The notes: generated by a model from the sequence alone, not told the origin. Positions 32,525 to 41,790 are shown, counted from the first letter of the stretch. The stretch is 64,000 nucleotides of DNA from Clostridium lundense DSM 17049 (GCF_000619945.1 NZ_JHVC01000012.1:59612-123611); one strand, 5' to 3'. A program made the numbers and translations.

Positions 32525-33670
32525 CTAATATATATGATATGCTTCTTTAATATTTGTAAATTTTCTTCTGTCTTCATCCCATATTGAAATTAATTGCTGT
32601 AATGTAGCTTTACCTTCCCTAACGCTACTTCCACCAGTATTGTAATCTATCATATGTTTTCCAAATTCCGTATATGGAGGACTAAATTGAAATTTATCCT
32701 TGCTTTGTTGCTTAATCTTAAATAACAAGCTTAATCCTGTTCTTACTGGTTTAAATTCCTTTCTATTAGTTATATGAACTTGAACCCCTTTACATAAATC
32801 CCCCTTATGCTTAGAAAAAGTAGGAGTAAAATATACTGGTCTAAATTTTACACCAGGTAAGTTTATTAAATTCATTTCCTCTGATATTGTATAAGGGTTT
32901 AGCCATGGGGTCCCTATTACTTCGAAAGGCTTAGTGGTTCCTCTGCCTTCTGAAATATTTGTACCTTCAAAAATACATGTTCCACTATAAATTAAAGCAG
33001 TATCAATTGTTGGAATATTAGGTGAAGGCATTATCCATGGAAGATTGGTATCTTCAAAATACATATTTCTTTCCCAACCGTCCATTTTTATTACCTTCAA
33101 ATCACATCCTATTTTAAATTCATTATTGAAAAGTAACGCTACCTCTCCAATAGTTAACCCATATCTTTGAGTTATGGGGTAAAGCCCTATAAATGATTTA
33201 TAGTTTACATCTAAAATGTTTCCTTCTACTTCCTCTCCACCTATGGGATTAGGTCTATCTAATACTACAAATATTTTATTAAACTTTTTGCAGCTTTCCA
33301 TAGCATACGCCATAGTATACAAATAAGTATAGAATCTTGATCCAACATCTTGAATATCAAATACTAAAACATCTATATTCTTTAACATATCATAGGATGG
33401 CCTTTTGCTTTTTCCATAAAGGCTGTATACATTCAATCCTGTATTTTCATCAATATAGTTATCTACCATTTCTCCTGCCTGAATATCTCCTCTTACTCCA
33501 TGTTCCGGAGAATACAGTGCTACCAAATTAGTTCTTTCATTTAATAAATCTATAGTGCTATTAAAGTTACTATCCATACCTGTAGGGTTAGTGATAAGTC
33601 CCACTTTCTTATTTTCAAATATATCCATATATTTATCTATATTATCTATACCTAACTTTACCTTACCCAT
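32525..33670 (-). CDS. namZ: Exo-beta-N-acetylmuramidase NamZ-like (DUF1343, GH171)
   Basis: A 381-residue DUF1343 protein. Landmarks: KVGLITNPTG near 22, LYSPEHGVRGDIQAG at 52-66, DIQDVGSRFYTYLYTM, LDRPNPIGG, and the FEGTNISEGRGTTKPFE segment near 235. NamZ of Bacillus subtilis releases MurNAc from the non-reducing end of wall fragments, and does so outside the cell. This copy lacks a signal peptide (MGKVKLGIDN) and has a good ribosome site at this start, so it should act inside. Paired with NagZ it could strip alternating GlcNAc and MurNAc residues from imported oligosaccharides. Confidence 0.88.
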   Translation of the reverse strand: MGKVKLGIDNIDKYMDIFENKKVGLITNPTGMDSNFNSTIDLLNERTNLVALYSPEHGVRGDIQAGEMVDNYIDENTGLNVYSLYGKSKRPSYDMLKNIDVLVFDIQDVGSRFYTYLYTMAYAMESCKKFNKIFVVLDRPNPIGGEEVEGNILDVNYKSFIGLYPITQRYGLTIGEVALLFNNEFKIGCDLKVIKMDGWERNMYFEDTNLPWIMPSPNIPTIDTALIYSGTCIFEGTNISEGRGTTKPFEVIGTPWLNPYTISEEMNLINLPGVKFRPVYFTPTFSKHKGDLCKGVQVHITNRKEFKPVRTGLSLLFKIKQQSKDKFQFSPPYTEFGKHMIDYNTGGSSVREGKATLQQLISIWDEDRRKFTNIKEAYHIY

Positions 33671-33748
33671 TTTTATCCCCTTCTTTATTTAAAGCATACT
33701 GAAAAAGTAATAGCAAAATTTAATGACTAACTCCAACTATTTTTTCTT

Positions 33749-34789
33749 TTACATACTTAATTGGCTTATTACAGCATTATGAAATACTCTTCTAAATCTA
33801 ATTATTTTTGTGTTATCCCTTGATAGGTGCACTCTATTTGTAAGGAGTACTATATATATGCCTAAGGTGCTATCAATCCAAACTGAGGTACCTGTAAAGC
33901 CTGTATGCCCAAAAGCACCATCACTAATTAATTCGCCACCTGAAGAATTCTCCCCATAGCACTTAATACAAAACCCTAACCCTCTACTTTCACCTAAACA
34001 TTTAGTATAATTATATGTCATAGCTTTAATACTTTGCTCCCTAAGAAGAGATTTGTTTAAATAGCTACTACAATATTTACTTAGATCTAACGCTGTAGAA
34101 AATAGTCCTGCATGCCCAGATACTCCATTAAATAACCTAGCATTTTCATCATGAACTACTCCTTTTATATATGTTCCTGTTGTATTATCTAATTCTGTTG
34201 CTGCTATATTATCATCATATTTAGGGCTAAAGAAGGTATTCTTCATATTTAAAGGCTTAAATATATACTTATAGCTGCTGTCTTCAAAAGATTTACCTAA
34301 TATCTTATCTATTACTGATCTTAGTATTATAAAATTGTTATCACTATATATTACCTTTTCCCCTACTTTGCATTCAAGCTTGGATTTACCTATAAAATCC
34401 AAACTGTCCTTCAAACCTTTACAAAATTTGTGCAAGGGAAAAAAGTCTTTAAATCCCGATGTATGTGTAAGTAAATTTATTATTCTTAAATTTTCGTAAC
34501 TTTTAAACTGAGGTAAATAATACCCTACTTCGTCATATAACGAAATCTCACCCTTTTCTACTAATAGTATAATTAAAGGAGTAGTAACCACTACTTTAGT
34601 TAAGGATGCTAAATCAAACAGGGTATCTATATTCATAGCTTTTTTATCAGGATAAAGTTCTCTAAATCCGCAAGCCTTTTTAAATAAAACTTTATCTTTA
34701 TCTCCAACTATAACCACAGCCCCTGGGAAAATTTCTTCTTCTACTCCCATGTCTAATAATTTGCTAGCATCGTTTAATACACTTTTCAT
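33749..34789 (-). CDS. AmiE-like serine hydrolase (beta-lactamase class C/esterase fold)
   Basis: A 346-residue beta-lactamase-fold enzyme. The S-x-x-K motif is SLTK at 62-65, the tyrosine motif is YSD at 148-150, and HTG near 290 replaces K-T-G. No signal peptide. In B. subtilis the muropeptide-recycling operon encodes a protein of this class, AmiE, which cleaves the peptide-MurNAc amide bond; position between namZ and a deacetylase supports that role here. An esterase or D-peptidase activity cannot be ruled out from the motifs. Confidence 0.78.
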   Translation of the reverse strand: MKSVLNDASKLLDMGVEEEIFPGAVVIVGDKDKVLFKKACGFRELYPDKKAMNIDTLFDLASLTKVVVTTPLIILLVEKGEISLYDEVGYYLPQFKSYENLRIINLLTHTSGFKDFFPLHKFCKGLKDSLDFIGKSKLECKVGEKVIYSDNNFIILRSVIDKILGKSFEDSSYKYIFKPLNMKNTFFSPKYDDNIAATELDNTTGTYIKGVVHDENARLFNGVSGHAGLFSTALDLSKYCSSYLNKSLLREQSIKAMTYNYTKCLGESRGLGFCIKCYGENSSGGELISDGAFGHTGFTGTSVWIDSTLGIYIVLLTNRVHLSRDNTKIIRFRRVFHNAVISQLSM

Positions 34790-34833
34790 AACATTACCTT
34801 CCCTATAAGCTTTTTCATAATTTCTAAACTCAG

Positions 34834-35538
34834 TTATTTCACAGGAAAATATTCAAAAATTTGCTTCATTGATAGTGGATCTACTGCAAAAGCCTCTGCT
34901 TTATCTTTTCTACATTCAGCCCCTCTTACCACACTCAGAGCACTATAGTACTCTAAATACTTAAAGTAAGGACTATTAGAAACAAATTCATAGCTCTTTA
35001 TAGCTTCTATCCATTTATCATAAGCTGAGGATATATCTATATAAACATAAGGCTTAAAATCATATGGATCTTCCCAATTTTCTGCAAAATACAACCCGCT
35101 TACAGAATGTTCTGGCAAATCTCTGTTGAAAGACTTAATACCAGCATAAAAATAAGCATCTTGTACAATTCTATAAGTAGCTGCATGATCCTTATGCATA
35201 CTATTCTTCCAATGAGTTATTAAAATATCTGGCTTGTATTGCCTAATAATATCACAAACATGAAATTTCACTTCATCAGTATCCTCTAACTCTCCGTCCC
35301 TATATGGAAGCATTAAAGCCTCTGCTCCTATCTTATCTGCAAATTCTTTAGCTTCCTCAAGCTTTTGTTTCGCATATTCTTCATCATTTAAAATTGGATG
35401 TCCCTTTTCTCCTGGGGTCATATGAACCAATGTAACCCTATGTCCCTCCATAGCATATTTGGCTAAAATTCCTCCACATGTAAGATCCATATCTCCTGCA
35501 TGAGCACCTATAGCCATTATGTGAACTTTTTTGTCCAT
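34834..35538 (-). CDS. PIG-L/LmbE-family deacetylase with a variant zinc motif
   Basis: A 234-residue zinc deacetylase of the PIG-L family (relatives: BshB, MshB, GlcNAc-PI deacetylase). The first zinc motif is normally AHPDD but reads AHAGD here (His13, Asp16); the second is HKDH at 115-118 and is intact. The Asp that usually acts as base is thus replaced by Gly15, while the metal ligands are kept. No signal peptide. In the salvage island the natural substrate would be an N-acetyl amino sugar such as GlcNAc, MurNAc or a disaccharide. It lies 3 bases downstream of the second double-GNAT gene, suggesting tight co-expression of a deacetylase and an acetyltransferase. Confidence 0.85.
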   Translation of the reverse strand: MDKKVHIMAIGAHAGDMDLTCGGILAKYAMEGHRVTLVHMTPGEKGHPILNDEEYAKQKLEEAKEFADKIGAEALMLPYRDGELEDTDEVKFHVCDIIRQYKPDILITHWKNSMHKDHAATYRIVQDAYFYAGIKSFNRDLPEHSVSGLYFAENWEDPYDFKPYVYIDISSAYDKWIEAIKSYEFVSNSPYFKYLEYYSALSVVRGAECRKDKAEAFAVDPLSMKQIFEYFPVK

Positions 35539-35541
35539 TTT

Positions 35542-36546
35542 TTATACCTCCCTTTCAAATAATGCCCAAGTTCTTATTACCTTAAATCCAGCATCAGCAT
35601 ACATTTTTCTAGCATTCCCATTAATATCAGTGAAAAGAGACATGAACTCTGCTCCCTCCTTTTTAAAACCTTCACAAAGTTTAAAAAAGAGCAGCTTTCC
35701 TATTCCTTTTCCTTCATAATTTGGCTCTACTCCTATACCACAAAATAATCCTCTTCCACTTTTCTCTACCTGCAGTGGACCTGCAAAACCACAAACTTTA
35801 CCATTATGAGCTGCTATAAAAAATGGATATGGTTTTTCTAAAGATAAATTGTTAAATATATCTTTTCTCCAATACTCATTCTTTAAGTTATGGAAGAATT
35901 CCTCTAATCCATAATGTTTACTTTTATTATAATATTGGATTACAATCCCGTTTTTATTAAGCTCTTCTTCCCTTTCTTTTATTCTTTCTCCCAATACAAA
36001 TTCTTTTAAAGTTCTATACATAGATACTTCTTTTGTTCTTTCTATATACCCTAACTTTTTAAAGAATTCGTAACCCTCTCCTTCTATATCTACCCCAGGA
36101 GCGTTAGGATGATCATGTCTTAATGAGTTTGGTATATACCAAGGTAGACTTGTTGGATTAAAAAAATCTACACGTACTTTATTTTTCCCCTCATTTTTTA
36201 GATACTTTTCTAGCTTTTCTACTAAAGCTCTTCCAATTCCCAGTCCTTTCTTGTCATCCTTTACAATTATTATAGTTATATAACCAGGTATATCTTCATA
36301 TTTTTCTCCTGGTAATAACTCTTTTCTATATACACCATTAGCAAATCCAACAACTTCATTATTTAATAAGCATACATAATTTCTACTGCACCTAAAATAA
36401 GAACTGTCTACAAACTTTTCTTTAAAAGTTTCCTCCTTAAATGGCTTATACAAAAAATTCTTATTACAAGTTTTATTCCATAATTCTACTACTCTGGGAA
36501 TATGCAAATCATTAATTTCACTTATAATAAAATTACTATTAATCAT
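35542..36546 (-). CDS. Double-GNAT acetyltransferase, GlmA-like (second copy)
   Basis: A 334-residue protein with two GNAT domains. Acetyl-CoA loops are KKGLGIGRALV near 100 in the first half and YEGKGIGKLLF near 285 in the second; the first half also has ITIIIVKDD before its loop. Overall layout equals that of the protein at the end of the run, but the two have diverged widely, so they may acetylate different sugars (for example GlcN and MurN units). No signal peptide. The stop codon is 3 bases from the deacetylase start. Confidence 0.75.
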   Translation of the reverse strand: MINSNFIISEINDLHIPRVVELWNKTCNKNFLYKPFKEETFKEKFVDSSYFRCSRNYVCLLNNEVVGFANGVYRKELLPGEKYEDIPGYITIIIVKDDKKGLGIGRALVEKLEKYLKNEGKNKVRVDFFNPTSLPWYIPNSLRHDHPNAPGVDIEGEGYEFFKKLGYIERTKEVSMYRTLKEFVLGERIKEREEELNKNGIVIQYYNKSKHYGLEEFFHNLKNEYWRKDIFNNLSLEKPYPFFIAAHNGKVCGFAGPLQVEKSGRGLFCGIGVEPNYEGKGIGKLLFFKLCEGFKKEGAEFMSLFTDINGNARKMYADAGFKVIRTWALFEREV

Positions 36547-36556
36547 AAAGACACCC

Positions 36557-37228
36557 CTATTCTTGACTAATTAACTGTTCCTCCCTTTCTTCCTTATATT
36601 TTAATAATAAATTATCATATATATTTATGGAGAATATAGACACCATCCCCGCAAAAAGCAATGGTACACTTACTACTGTTAAAATTAGCAACACACTTAA
36701 AGCCAAAATCTGAATTAGCGTCCCCATAGTATAGCCAGGATTATCTAAGAAAAGTTTTATAGATGAATTTATAGATTTAAATAAACTTATATCTTCTGTT
36801 ACAAGAATTGATACAGTATACATTTGTGATGCAAATATCATAATAAAAAAGTAGCTCTGAAACATAGCTATGGTAAATGATACCATAGTCTTTACTTTTA
36901 GGTAATACCACCATGAAGATATGACTATTAATAAAAATAATGCAATTATTAATCCATAAGCCATACTTCTTAAATAATACTTCTTAAATCCTTTAAAAAA
37001 CAATTTACATTTAAAGGGCTTCCTATCTATTCTTTGCCTTAAAGCATAAAATGCTGCAATAAAACATGGCATAGCTAATAAAAGTAAATATACTATACCT
37101 ATAGGCAACACTACAAAAAAAGCTGGCAAAATTGGTATAGATGCCATCAAACTTATTTCTAATATTTCTACAATATTTTCAAAAATATCATGTCCACTTT
37201 TTTTAAGAACCCTGCTTAAACTATTCAT
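36557..37228 (-). CDS. DUF624/YesL-like membrane protein
   Basis: A 223-residue protein with five or six membrane helices and a cytoplasmic tail rich in Glu and Lys. The pattern (two helices, a basic loop with RQRIDRKPFKCKLFFKGFKKYY, then further helices) resembles the DUF624/YesL family that is common beside CUT1 sugar transporters. No enzyme motif. It begins the second part of the salvage island, separated from the transporter ATPase gene by two hairpins. Function unknown; an accessory membrane role for the transporter is a guess. Confidence 0.6.
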   Translation of the reverse strand: MNSLSRVLKKSGHDIFENIVEILEISLMASIPILPAFFVVLPIGIVYLLLLAMPCFIAAFYALRQRIDRKPFKCKLFFKGFKKYYLRSMAYGLIIALFLLIVISSWWYYLKVKTMVSFTIAMFQSYFFIMIFASQMYTVSILVTEDISLFKSINSSIKLFLDNPGYTMGTLIQILALSVLLILTVVSVPLLFAGMVSIFSINIYDNLLLKYKEEREEQLISQE

Positions 37229-37258
37229 AAATTCCTCCTACATTAATTAATAGAATAA

Positions 37259-37309
37259 GCTTCAAAAACATAATATCCCTTAATATAAACAGATATTAAT
37301 TTTTGAAGC
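37259..37309 (-). terminator. Hairpin before the DUF624 gene
   Basis: GCTTCAAAAA / TTTTTGAAGC with a loop of about 31 nt, in the leader of the second half of the island. The tail is only partly T-rich. It may modulate rather than end transcription. Confidence 0.45.
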
Positions 37310-37339
37310 CTAAGCCTACTTCATATAAGTCACATTTAA

Positions 37340-37396
37340 AAAATAAATAAGTCAGTATGCTAGGCTATTTTGCATCTTTGACTTGTTATTTATTTT
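37340..37396 (-). terminator. Terminator-like hairpin after the transporter operon
   Basis: On the minus strand AAAATAAATAA-c-AAGTCA pairs with TGACTTATTTATTTT, followed by further T. It lies just past the ATPase gene and may split the island into two transcripts or lower expression of the second half. Confidence 0.6.
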
Positions 37397-37408
37397 AATG
37401 TGCCTAAT

Positions 37409-38509
37409 CTATATTGCCATTTCTGTTTCTTTATCAAAAACATGAATTTTATCCATATCAAAAACTAATTTAGCTTTATCTCCATAAACAATCTTACTCT
37501 CTGGAGATACTCTAGCAGTAACTGTATTACCCCATTTATTAAAATACACCAAATTTTCTGATCCTAACTTTTCTACTACTTTAACATTTGCCATAATTTC
37601 AGCCTTATTTTTTACTGTATGACAATATTTTTCATCATGTATATCCTCAGGTCTTATTCCCATAATTATATCTCTACCTTGATATTGTGCCATAACATTC
37701 AAATATTTTTCAGGTATATCTAAAGATACATCTTCTGCTATGAATTTATCATTTTCAACTCTACATTGAATGAAATTCATAGATGGTGCCCCAATAAATC
37801 CTGCAACAAACATATTTACTGGATTATTATATAATTCATCTGGAGAAGCAATCTGTTGAATTACTCCTTTATTCATTACTACTATTCTTTGTCCTAATGT
37901 CATAGCTTCTACCTGATCATGAGTTACATAAACTATAGTAGTTCCTAGCTTTTTATGAAGTTCAGCTATCTCTATTCTCATTTGAACTCTAAGCTTTGCA
38001 TCTAAATTAGATAATGGTTCATCAAATAAAAATACCTTAGGGTTTCTAACAATGGCTCTTCCAACCGCTACCCTCTGTCTTTGTCCTCCTGATAACTCCC
38101 TAGGCTTTCTGTCTAATAAATCTCCTATACTTAATATTTCAGAAGCTCTCTTAACTTTTCTATCTATCTCATCTTTTGGAACCTTTAAATTCTTAAGACC
38201 AAAAGATAAATTTTCATATATAGTCATATGTGGGTACAAAGCATAGTCCTGAAAAACCATAGCTATATCTCTTTCCTTAGGATGAAGGTTATTTACTAAT
38301 GTGTCACCTATATATATATTTCCCATGGTTTGCTTTTCAAGTCCTGCTATCATTCTTAAAGAAGTTGTTTTTCCACATCCAGAAGGACCTACAAATACCA
38401 TAAATTCTTGATCTTCTATAGTAAAATTAGCATTATCTACAGCCCTAACCTTTCCTCTTTTTTCATCTACGAATTCCTTAGTTATATGTTCAAATACTAT
38501 CTTAGCCAT
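37409..38509 (-). CDS. CUT1 sugar ABC transporter ATPase (UgpC/MsmK type)
   Basis: A 366-residue ATPase. Walker A GPSGCGKT at 41-48, signature LSGGQRQRVAVGR near 144, Walker B FLFDEPLSNLDAKLR, and a C-terminal OB-like TOBE region from about 250 with IMGIRPEDI, the MalK/UgpC arrangement. It powers the two permeases encoded before it. UgpC/MsmK-type ATPases often serve several sugar importers; the operon position ties this one mainly to wall-sugar uptake. GNATs and hydrolases follow after two hairpins. Confidence 0.93.
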   Translation of the reverse strand: MAKIVFEHITKEFVDEKRGKVRAVDNANFTIEDQEFMVFVGPSGCGKTTSLRMIAGLEKQTMGNIYIGDTLVNNLHPKERDIAMVFQDYALYPHMTIYENLSFGLKNLKVPKDEIDRKVKRASEILSIGDLLDRKPRELSGGQRQRVAVGRAIVRNPKVFLFDEPLSNLDAKLRVQMRIEIAELHKKLGTTIVYVTHDQVEAMTLGQRIVVMNKGVIQQIASPDELYNNPVNMFVAGFIGAPSMNFIQCRVENDKFIAEDVSLDIPEKYLNVMAQYQGRDIIMGIRPEDIHDEKYCHTVKNKAEIMANVKVVEKLGSENLVYFNKWGNTVTARVSPESKIVYGDKAKLVFDMDKIHVFDKETEMAI

Positions 38510-38521
38510 TATTTTTCCCCC

Positions 38522-39406
38522 TTAACCTTTAATAGCACCTATGGTTATACCTTGTAAGAAATACTTCTGCAACGAGAAGAACAATATGAACATTGGTATA
38601 GATGCAATAACTGAACCTGCCATCAATGGACCATACATTGTTGAATCTACAAACTTAAAAGAAGCAAGTCCAACTTGTATTGTTCTCATAGTACTTGACT
38701 CTGTTACAAGCAAAGGCCAGAAAAAATCATTCCAATGGGCAACAAAACTAAATATGCCCATAACAGCTAGTCCAGGTTTTGCTAGAGGCAATATAACTTT
38801 TGCATAAATACCAAATTCACTACAAGCATCTATTCTAGCCGCATCTATTAGGGTAGATGGTATTGATGTCATATATTGCTTCATCAAAAATATGTTATAT
38901 ATTGATACAAGCGAAGGTATTATAAGCGCAAAATACGAGTCTGTCATATTAAAAATATTTTTTACTAATATATAAAGAGGTATCAATGTTACTTGCCCAG
39001 GTATCATAATTGCACACATTAACATCCAAAATATTGCGTTTTTTCCTGGAAACCTAAGTTTAGAAAAAGCATATCCAGCCATAGAAGCAAATAATACATT
39101 AGATAATGTAATTATGGATGCTACTAAAAGTGAGTTTAAAAGCCATCTTAACACATTCTTATTAAAAGTAAAAAAGTATTTATAGGAGCCTAATGTAAAT
39201 TCAGTTGGAATTAAAGTAAATTGCAGGTTTGCCGAAGAATTTGGATCTGTAAATGAGGTTATTAACATAAAATATAAAGGTAAAATGGTAAATATACACC
39301 ACAATATTAAAATAGCATATGTTATACACTTTTTTACTTTAGCAGCTTTACTTTTCTTCTCCACAAACACAGGTACATTTTCATTTTTTAATTTAACTTC
39401 AGCCAT
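38522..39406 (-). CDS. CUT1 sugar ABC transporter permease, MalG/UgpE type
   Basis: A 294-residue six-helix permease. The EAA coupling loop IPSTLIDAARIDACSEFGIYAKVILPLAKPG is typical of the MalG/UgpE half (subfamily with TMs near the C-terminus). The ATG at 39406 has GGAGGTG upstream; an earlier in-frame ATG overlaps the previous gene and lacks a ribosome site. It pairs with the MalF-type permease encoded 13 bases before. Confidence 0.92.
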   Translation of the reverse strand: MAEVKLKNENVPVFVEKKSKAAKVKKCITYAILILWCIFTILPLYFMLITSFTDPNSSANLQFTLIPTEFTLGSYKYFFTFNKNVLRWLLNSLLVASIITLSNVLFASMAGYAFSKLRFPGKNAIFWMLMCAIMIPGQVTLIPLYILVKNIFNMTDSYFALIIPSLVSIYNIFLMKQYMTSIPSTLIDAARIDACSEFGIYAKVILPLAKPGLAVMGIFSFVAHWNDFFWPLLVTESSTMRTIQVGLASFKFVDSTMYGPLMAGSVIASIPMFILFFSLQKYFLQGITIGAIKG

Positions 39407-39419
39407 ATTTTCACCTCCA

Positions 39420-40334
39420 TTAATATTCAACATCCGAACCCAAATATTTAAATTGCAATACTGATATTGTTACAATAATTATTGCGAGAACAAAAGATTC
39501 TGCAGCTGCTACACCAAATTCAAAATAAGAAAAAGCATGATCATATATTAAAAGGGCAATGGTGGTAGTAGCATGATCTGGTCCTCCACCTGTCATAAGA
39601 TATGCATTCATAAATACTTGAAAAGATCCTATTATACCTGTTACAAACATATATAATGTAGTAGGTTTCAATAATGGCCATGTTATATTTTTAAACTTTG
39701 ACCATGTACCAGCAGCATCTATATCTGCTGCTTCATATATAGTCTTTGGTATTCCTCCTAAAGAAGCTAGATAAAGTATTATTCCTCCTCCATGTCCACC
39801 CAAATATGTCATAAACATCAAAGAAAAAAGTGCTGTACTTTTCTGTCCTAACCAATTAACATTCGTAAATCCAAACCAACTTATTAACCTATTTATTAAT
39901 CCTTCTGGCATAGGATCATACATACATAACCAAACTAAGGACATAGTAACACCTGACGTTACTGCTGGCAGATAAAATGCGGCTTTAAAAAATGTTTGTG
40001 ATTTTTTACTTAGCTGAAATATAAGTACAGCTAATCCCAAAGATATAAGTATGTTAATAGGAACTGTTCCCACAGTATATATTAATGTATTTATTAATGA
40101 CTTTTTAAATAAGGCACTTGTAAAAACTTGTCTATAATTATCAAGGCCTACCCAGGTTGACTGAGAAACATTATATTCTTGGAAACTCATTATAAAAGCT
40201 CTTATTAGCGGATATAATGTAAAACATGTAAACAGCATTACTGGAAGTGCTATAAATATATAACACCACCCATAGTCAGTTAAGAACCTTTTAAATTTTC
40301 CTGAATTCCTGTTTAGCTTTGTTGCGTTTTCCAT
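39420..40334 (-). CDS. CUT1 sugar ABC transporter permease, MalF/UgpA type
   Basis: A 304-residue permease with six helices. LGGIPKTIYEAADIDAAGTWSKFKNITWPLLKPT is the EAA coupling loop. Start MENATKLNRNSGKFKRF is charged and cytoplasmic. It should form the membrane channel together with the MalG-type protein. The gene is separated from the binding-protein gene by a strong hairpin, which fits the usual need for more binding protein than permease. Confidence 0.92.
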   Translation of the reverse strand: MENATKLNRNSGKFKRFLTDYGWCYIFIALPVMLFTCFTLYPLIRAFIMSFQEYNVSQSTWVGLDNYRQVFTSALFKKSLINTLIYTVGTVPINILISLGLAVLIFQLSKKSQTFFKAAFYLPAVTSGVTMSLVWLCMYDPMPEGLINRLISWFGFTNVNWLGQKSTALFSLMFMTYLGGHGGGIILYLASLGGIPKTIYEAADIDAAGTWSKFKNITWPLLKPTTLYMFVTGIIGSFQVFMNAYLMTGGGPDHATTTIALLIYDHAFSYFEFGVAAAESFVLAIIIVTISVLQFKYLGSDVEY

Positions 40335-40360
40335 ATACCGAACTCCCCTTAATTTTTAAT

Positions 40361-40389
40361 ATGGCTTAAGGGCAACGCCCTTAAGCCAT
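40361..40389 (-). promoter_or_regulatory. Intercistronic hairpin between binding-protein and permease genes
   Basis: ATGGCTTAAGGGC / GCCCTTAAGCCAT, a perfect 13-bp stem with a 3-nt loop. It lacks a T-run, so it is more likely an mRNA-stabilising or partial-attenuation element that keeps binding-protein mRNA high relative to the permeases. Confidence 0.65.
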
Positions 40390-40395
40390 TCTTAT

Positions 40396-41790
40396 TTATT
40401 TACCAAATAACTCTTTAGCCTTCTGTTGAACCGCTTTATACATATCATCGGCAGTTACTTCTCCACTCAAAACAGCAGAATACTTTGGTATTATAACTTC
40501 GTCTTTAATTTTTGAAGCCTTTTTAGCTGTATCTGGATCTACTTGAATTGGAACCATTACATTTTTAAATAAACCATCTACAACCTGTTTATTTTCGGGT
40601 TTCATTGTATATTTATCTTTCCACATGTCATTTCCTGACTTTGTAACTTGAGGAAGGCATAATACTTCTGCTGATGCTCCTGCTTTTCCCGAAGTCAATG
40701 CCACTAAAGCTTTAGCAACATTTTTTAAATGTTCCTCTTGTGACACTTCCCCCTTATAATTTTTTTGTTTAAACATTGAATATCCATCTACTCCACCAGA
40801 ACTAACAGCCTTCTGTCCCTTATTGTGTGGTTCTGGCAATAATACAAAGTCTACTTCCTTTTGTCCTGCTGGTGCCTTTCCTTCTTTTACTTTAGCATTA
40901 TTATCTCCAATAACTACTTCATAATAAGGCATAGCTTTTCCTATAATCATAGCCTGTTCACAATATAAATACTCCATTCTCTTTTGAGGAGTTATCTGGT
41001 TAGATTCCTTTGGCATAATTCCTTCATCTATTAAAGATCTTATAAACTTTAATGTTTCTAAGAATTTAGGGTCTTTATACGTATACTCGTTCTTTTCATT
41101 AACTGCATTTTCTAATCCATTATTTATAAGCATGTGATCTAATAATTCTGCTGACATCGATGGTCCACCTGCACCATGAAATATAAAACCATACTGTTGC
41201 TTTCCATCTGTATTTTTCTTTGTTCCCTTTTTAGCTATTTGTTTAAATTCATCCCAAGTCCAACCTTCTTTTTGTATCTTTCTCCAATCAATTCCCGCTT
41301 CCTCTAATAACTTTTTGTTTCCTCCAATGCTATGAAGCTTCATATAAAGAGGTAATCCATATAATTTATTATCTATCTTCATATACTGAAGTGCATTTGG
41401 ATAATAATCATCTAAGATTGCTTTATCTATATATTTTTCTACTGGTTCTGCAAGACCTGTTTGTATATATTTTGCTGAAGGAACCATAAACATTAAGTCT
41501 GGTGGTGAACCAGCATTTATTGCAGTATCAAACTTCTTCATTCCTTCTTGCCAAGACAGTTCCTCTACTTCAATAGTCACATTTTTGTTTTTACTTTCAA
41601 AATCCTCTTTAATAGCTTGGAAGTTTTTATTGTAGTCCTTTTCTACTGGGAAAGTCCAAATCTTAACTATATCCTTTTTATTTTCAGCAGTTTGTCCGTT
41701 AGTTTGCTTTGTCCCTCCGCAGCCAGCAAAAGTTGAAGTTAACATTACAGTTGCTAAAATTACTCCAACTACTTTTTTAACGCTCTTCAT
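40396..41790 (-). CDS. Sugar-binding lipoprotein of CUT1 ABC transporter (copy 2)
   Basis: A 464-residue family 1 solute-binding lipoprotein. Signal peptide with lipobox FAGC near residue 23; then IVKIWTFPVEKDYN, AGSPPDLMFM, GLPLYMKLH and GWTWDEF stretches. It is highly similar in sequence and equal in length to the protein encoded just upstream. Family members bind oligosaccharides or glycerol phosphates; here GlcNAc/MurNAc-containing wall fragments are the likely ligand, inferred from the kinases and hydrolases alongside. Confidence 0.88.
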   Translation of the reverse strand: MKSVKKVVGVILATVMLTSTFAGCGGTKQTNGQTAENKKDIVKIWTFPVEKDYNKNFQAIKEDFESKNKNVTIEVEELSWQEGMKKFDTAINAGSPPDLMFMVPSAKYIQTGLAEPVEKYIDKAILDDYYPNALQYMKIDNKLYGLPLYMKLHSIGGNKKLLEEAGIDWRKIQKEGWTWDEFKQIAKKGTKKNTDGKQQYGFIFHGAGGPSMSAELLDHMLINNGLENAVNEKNEYTYKDPKFLETLKFIRSLIDEGIMPKESNQITPQKRMEYLYCEQAMIIGKAMPYYEVVIGDNNAKVKEGKAPAGQKEVDFVLLPEPHNKGQKAVSSGGVDGYSMFKQKNYKGEVSQEEHLKNVAKALVALTSGKAGASAEVLCLPQVTKSGNDMWKDKYTMKPENKQVVDGLFKNVMVPIQVDPDTAKKASKIKDEVIIPKYSAVLSGEVTADDMYKAVQQKAKELFGK

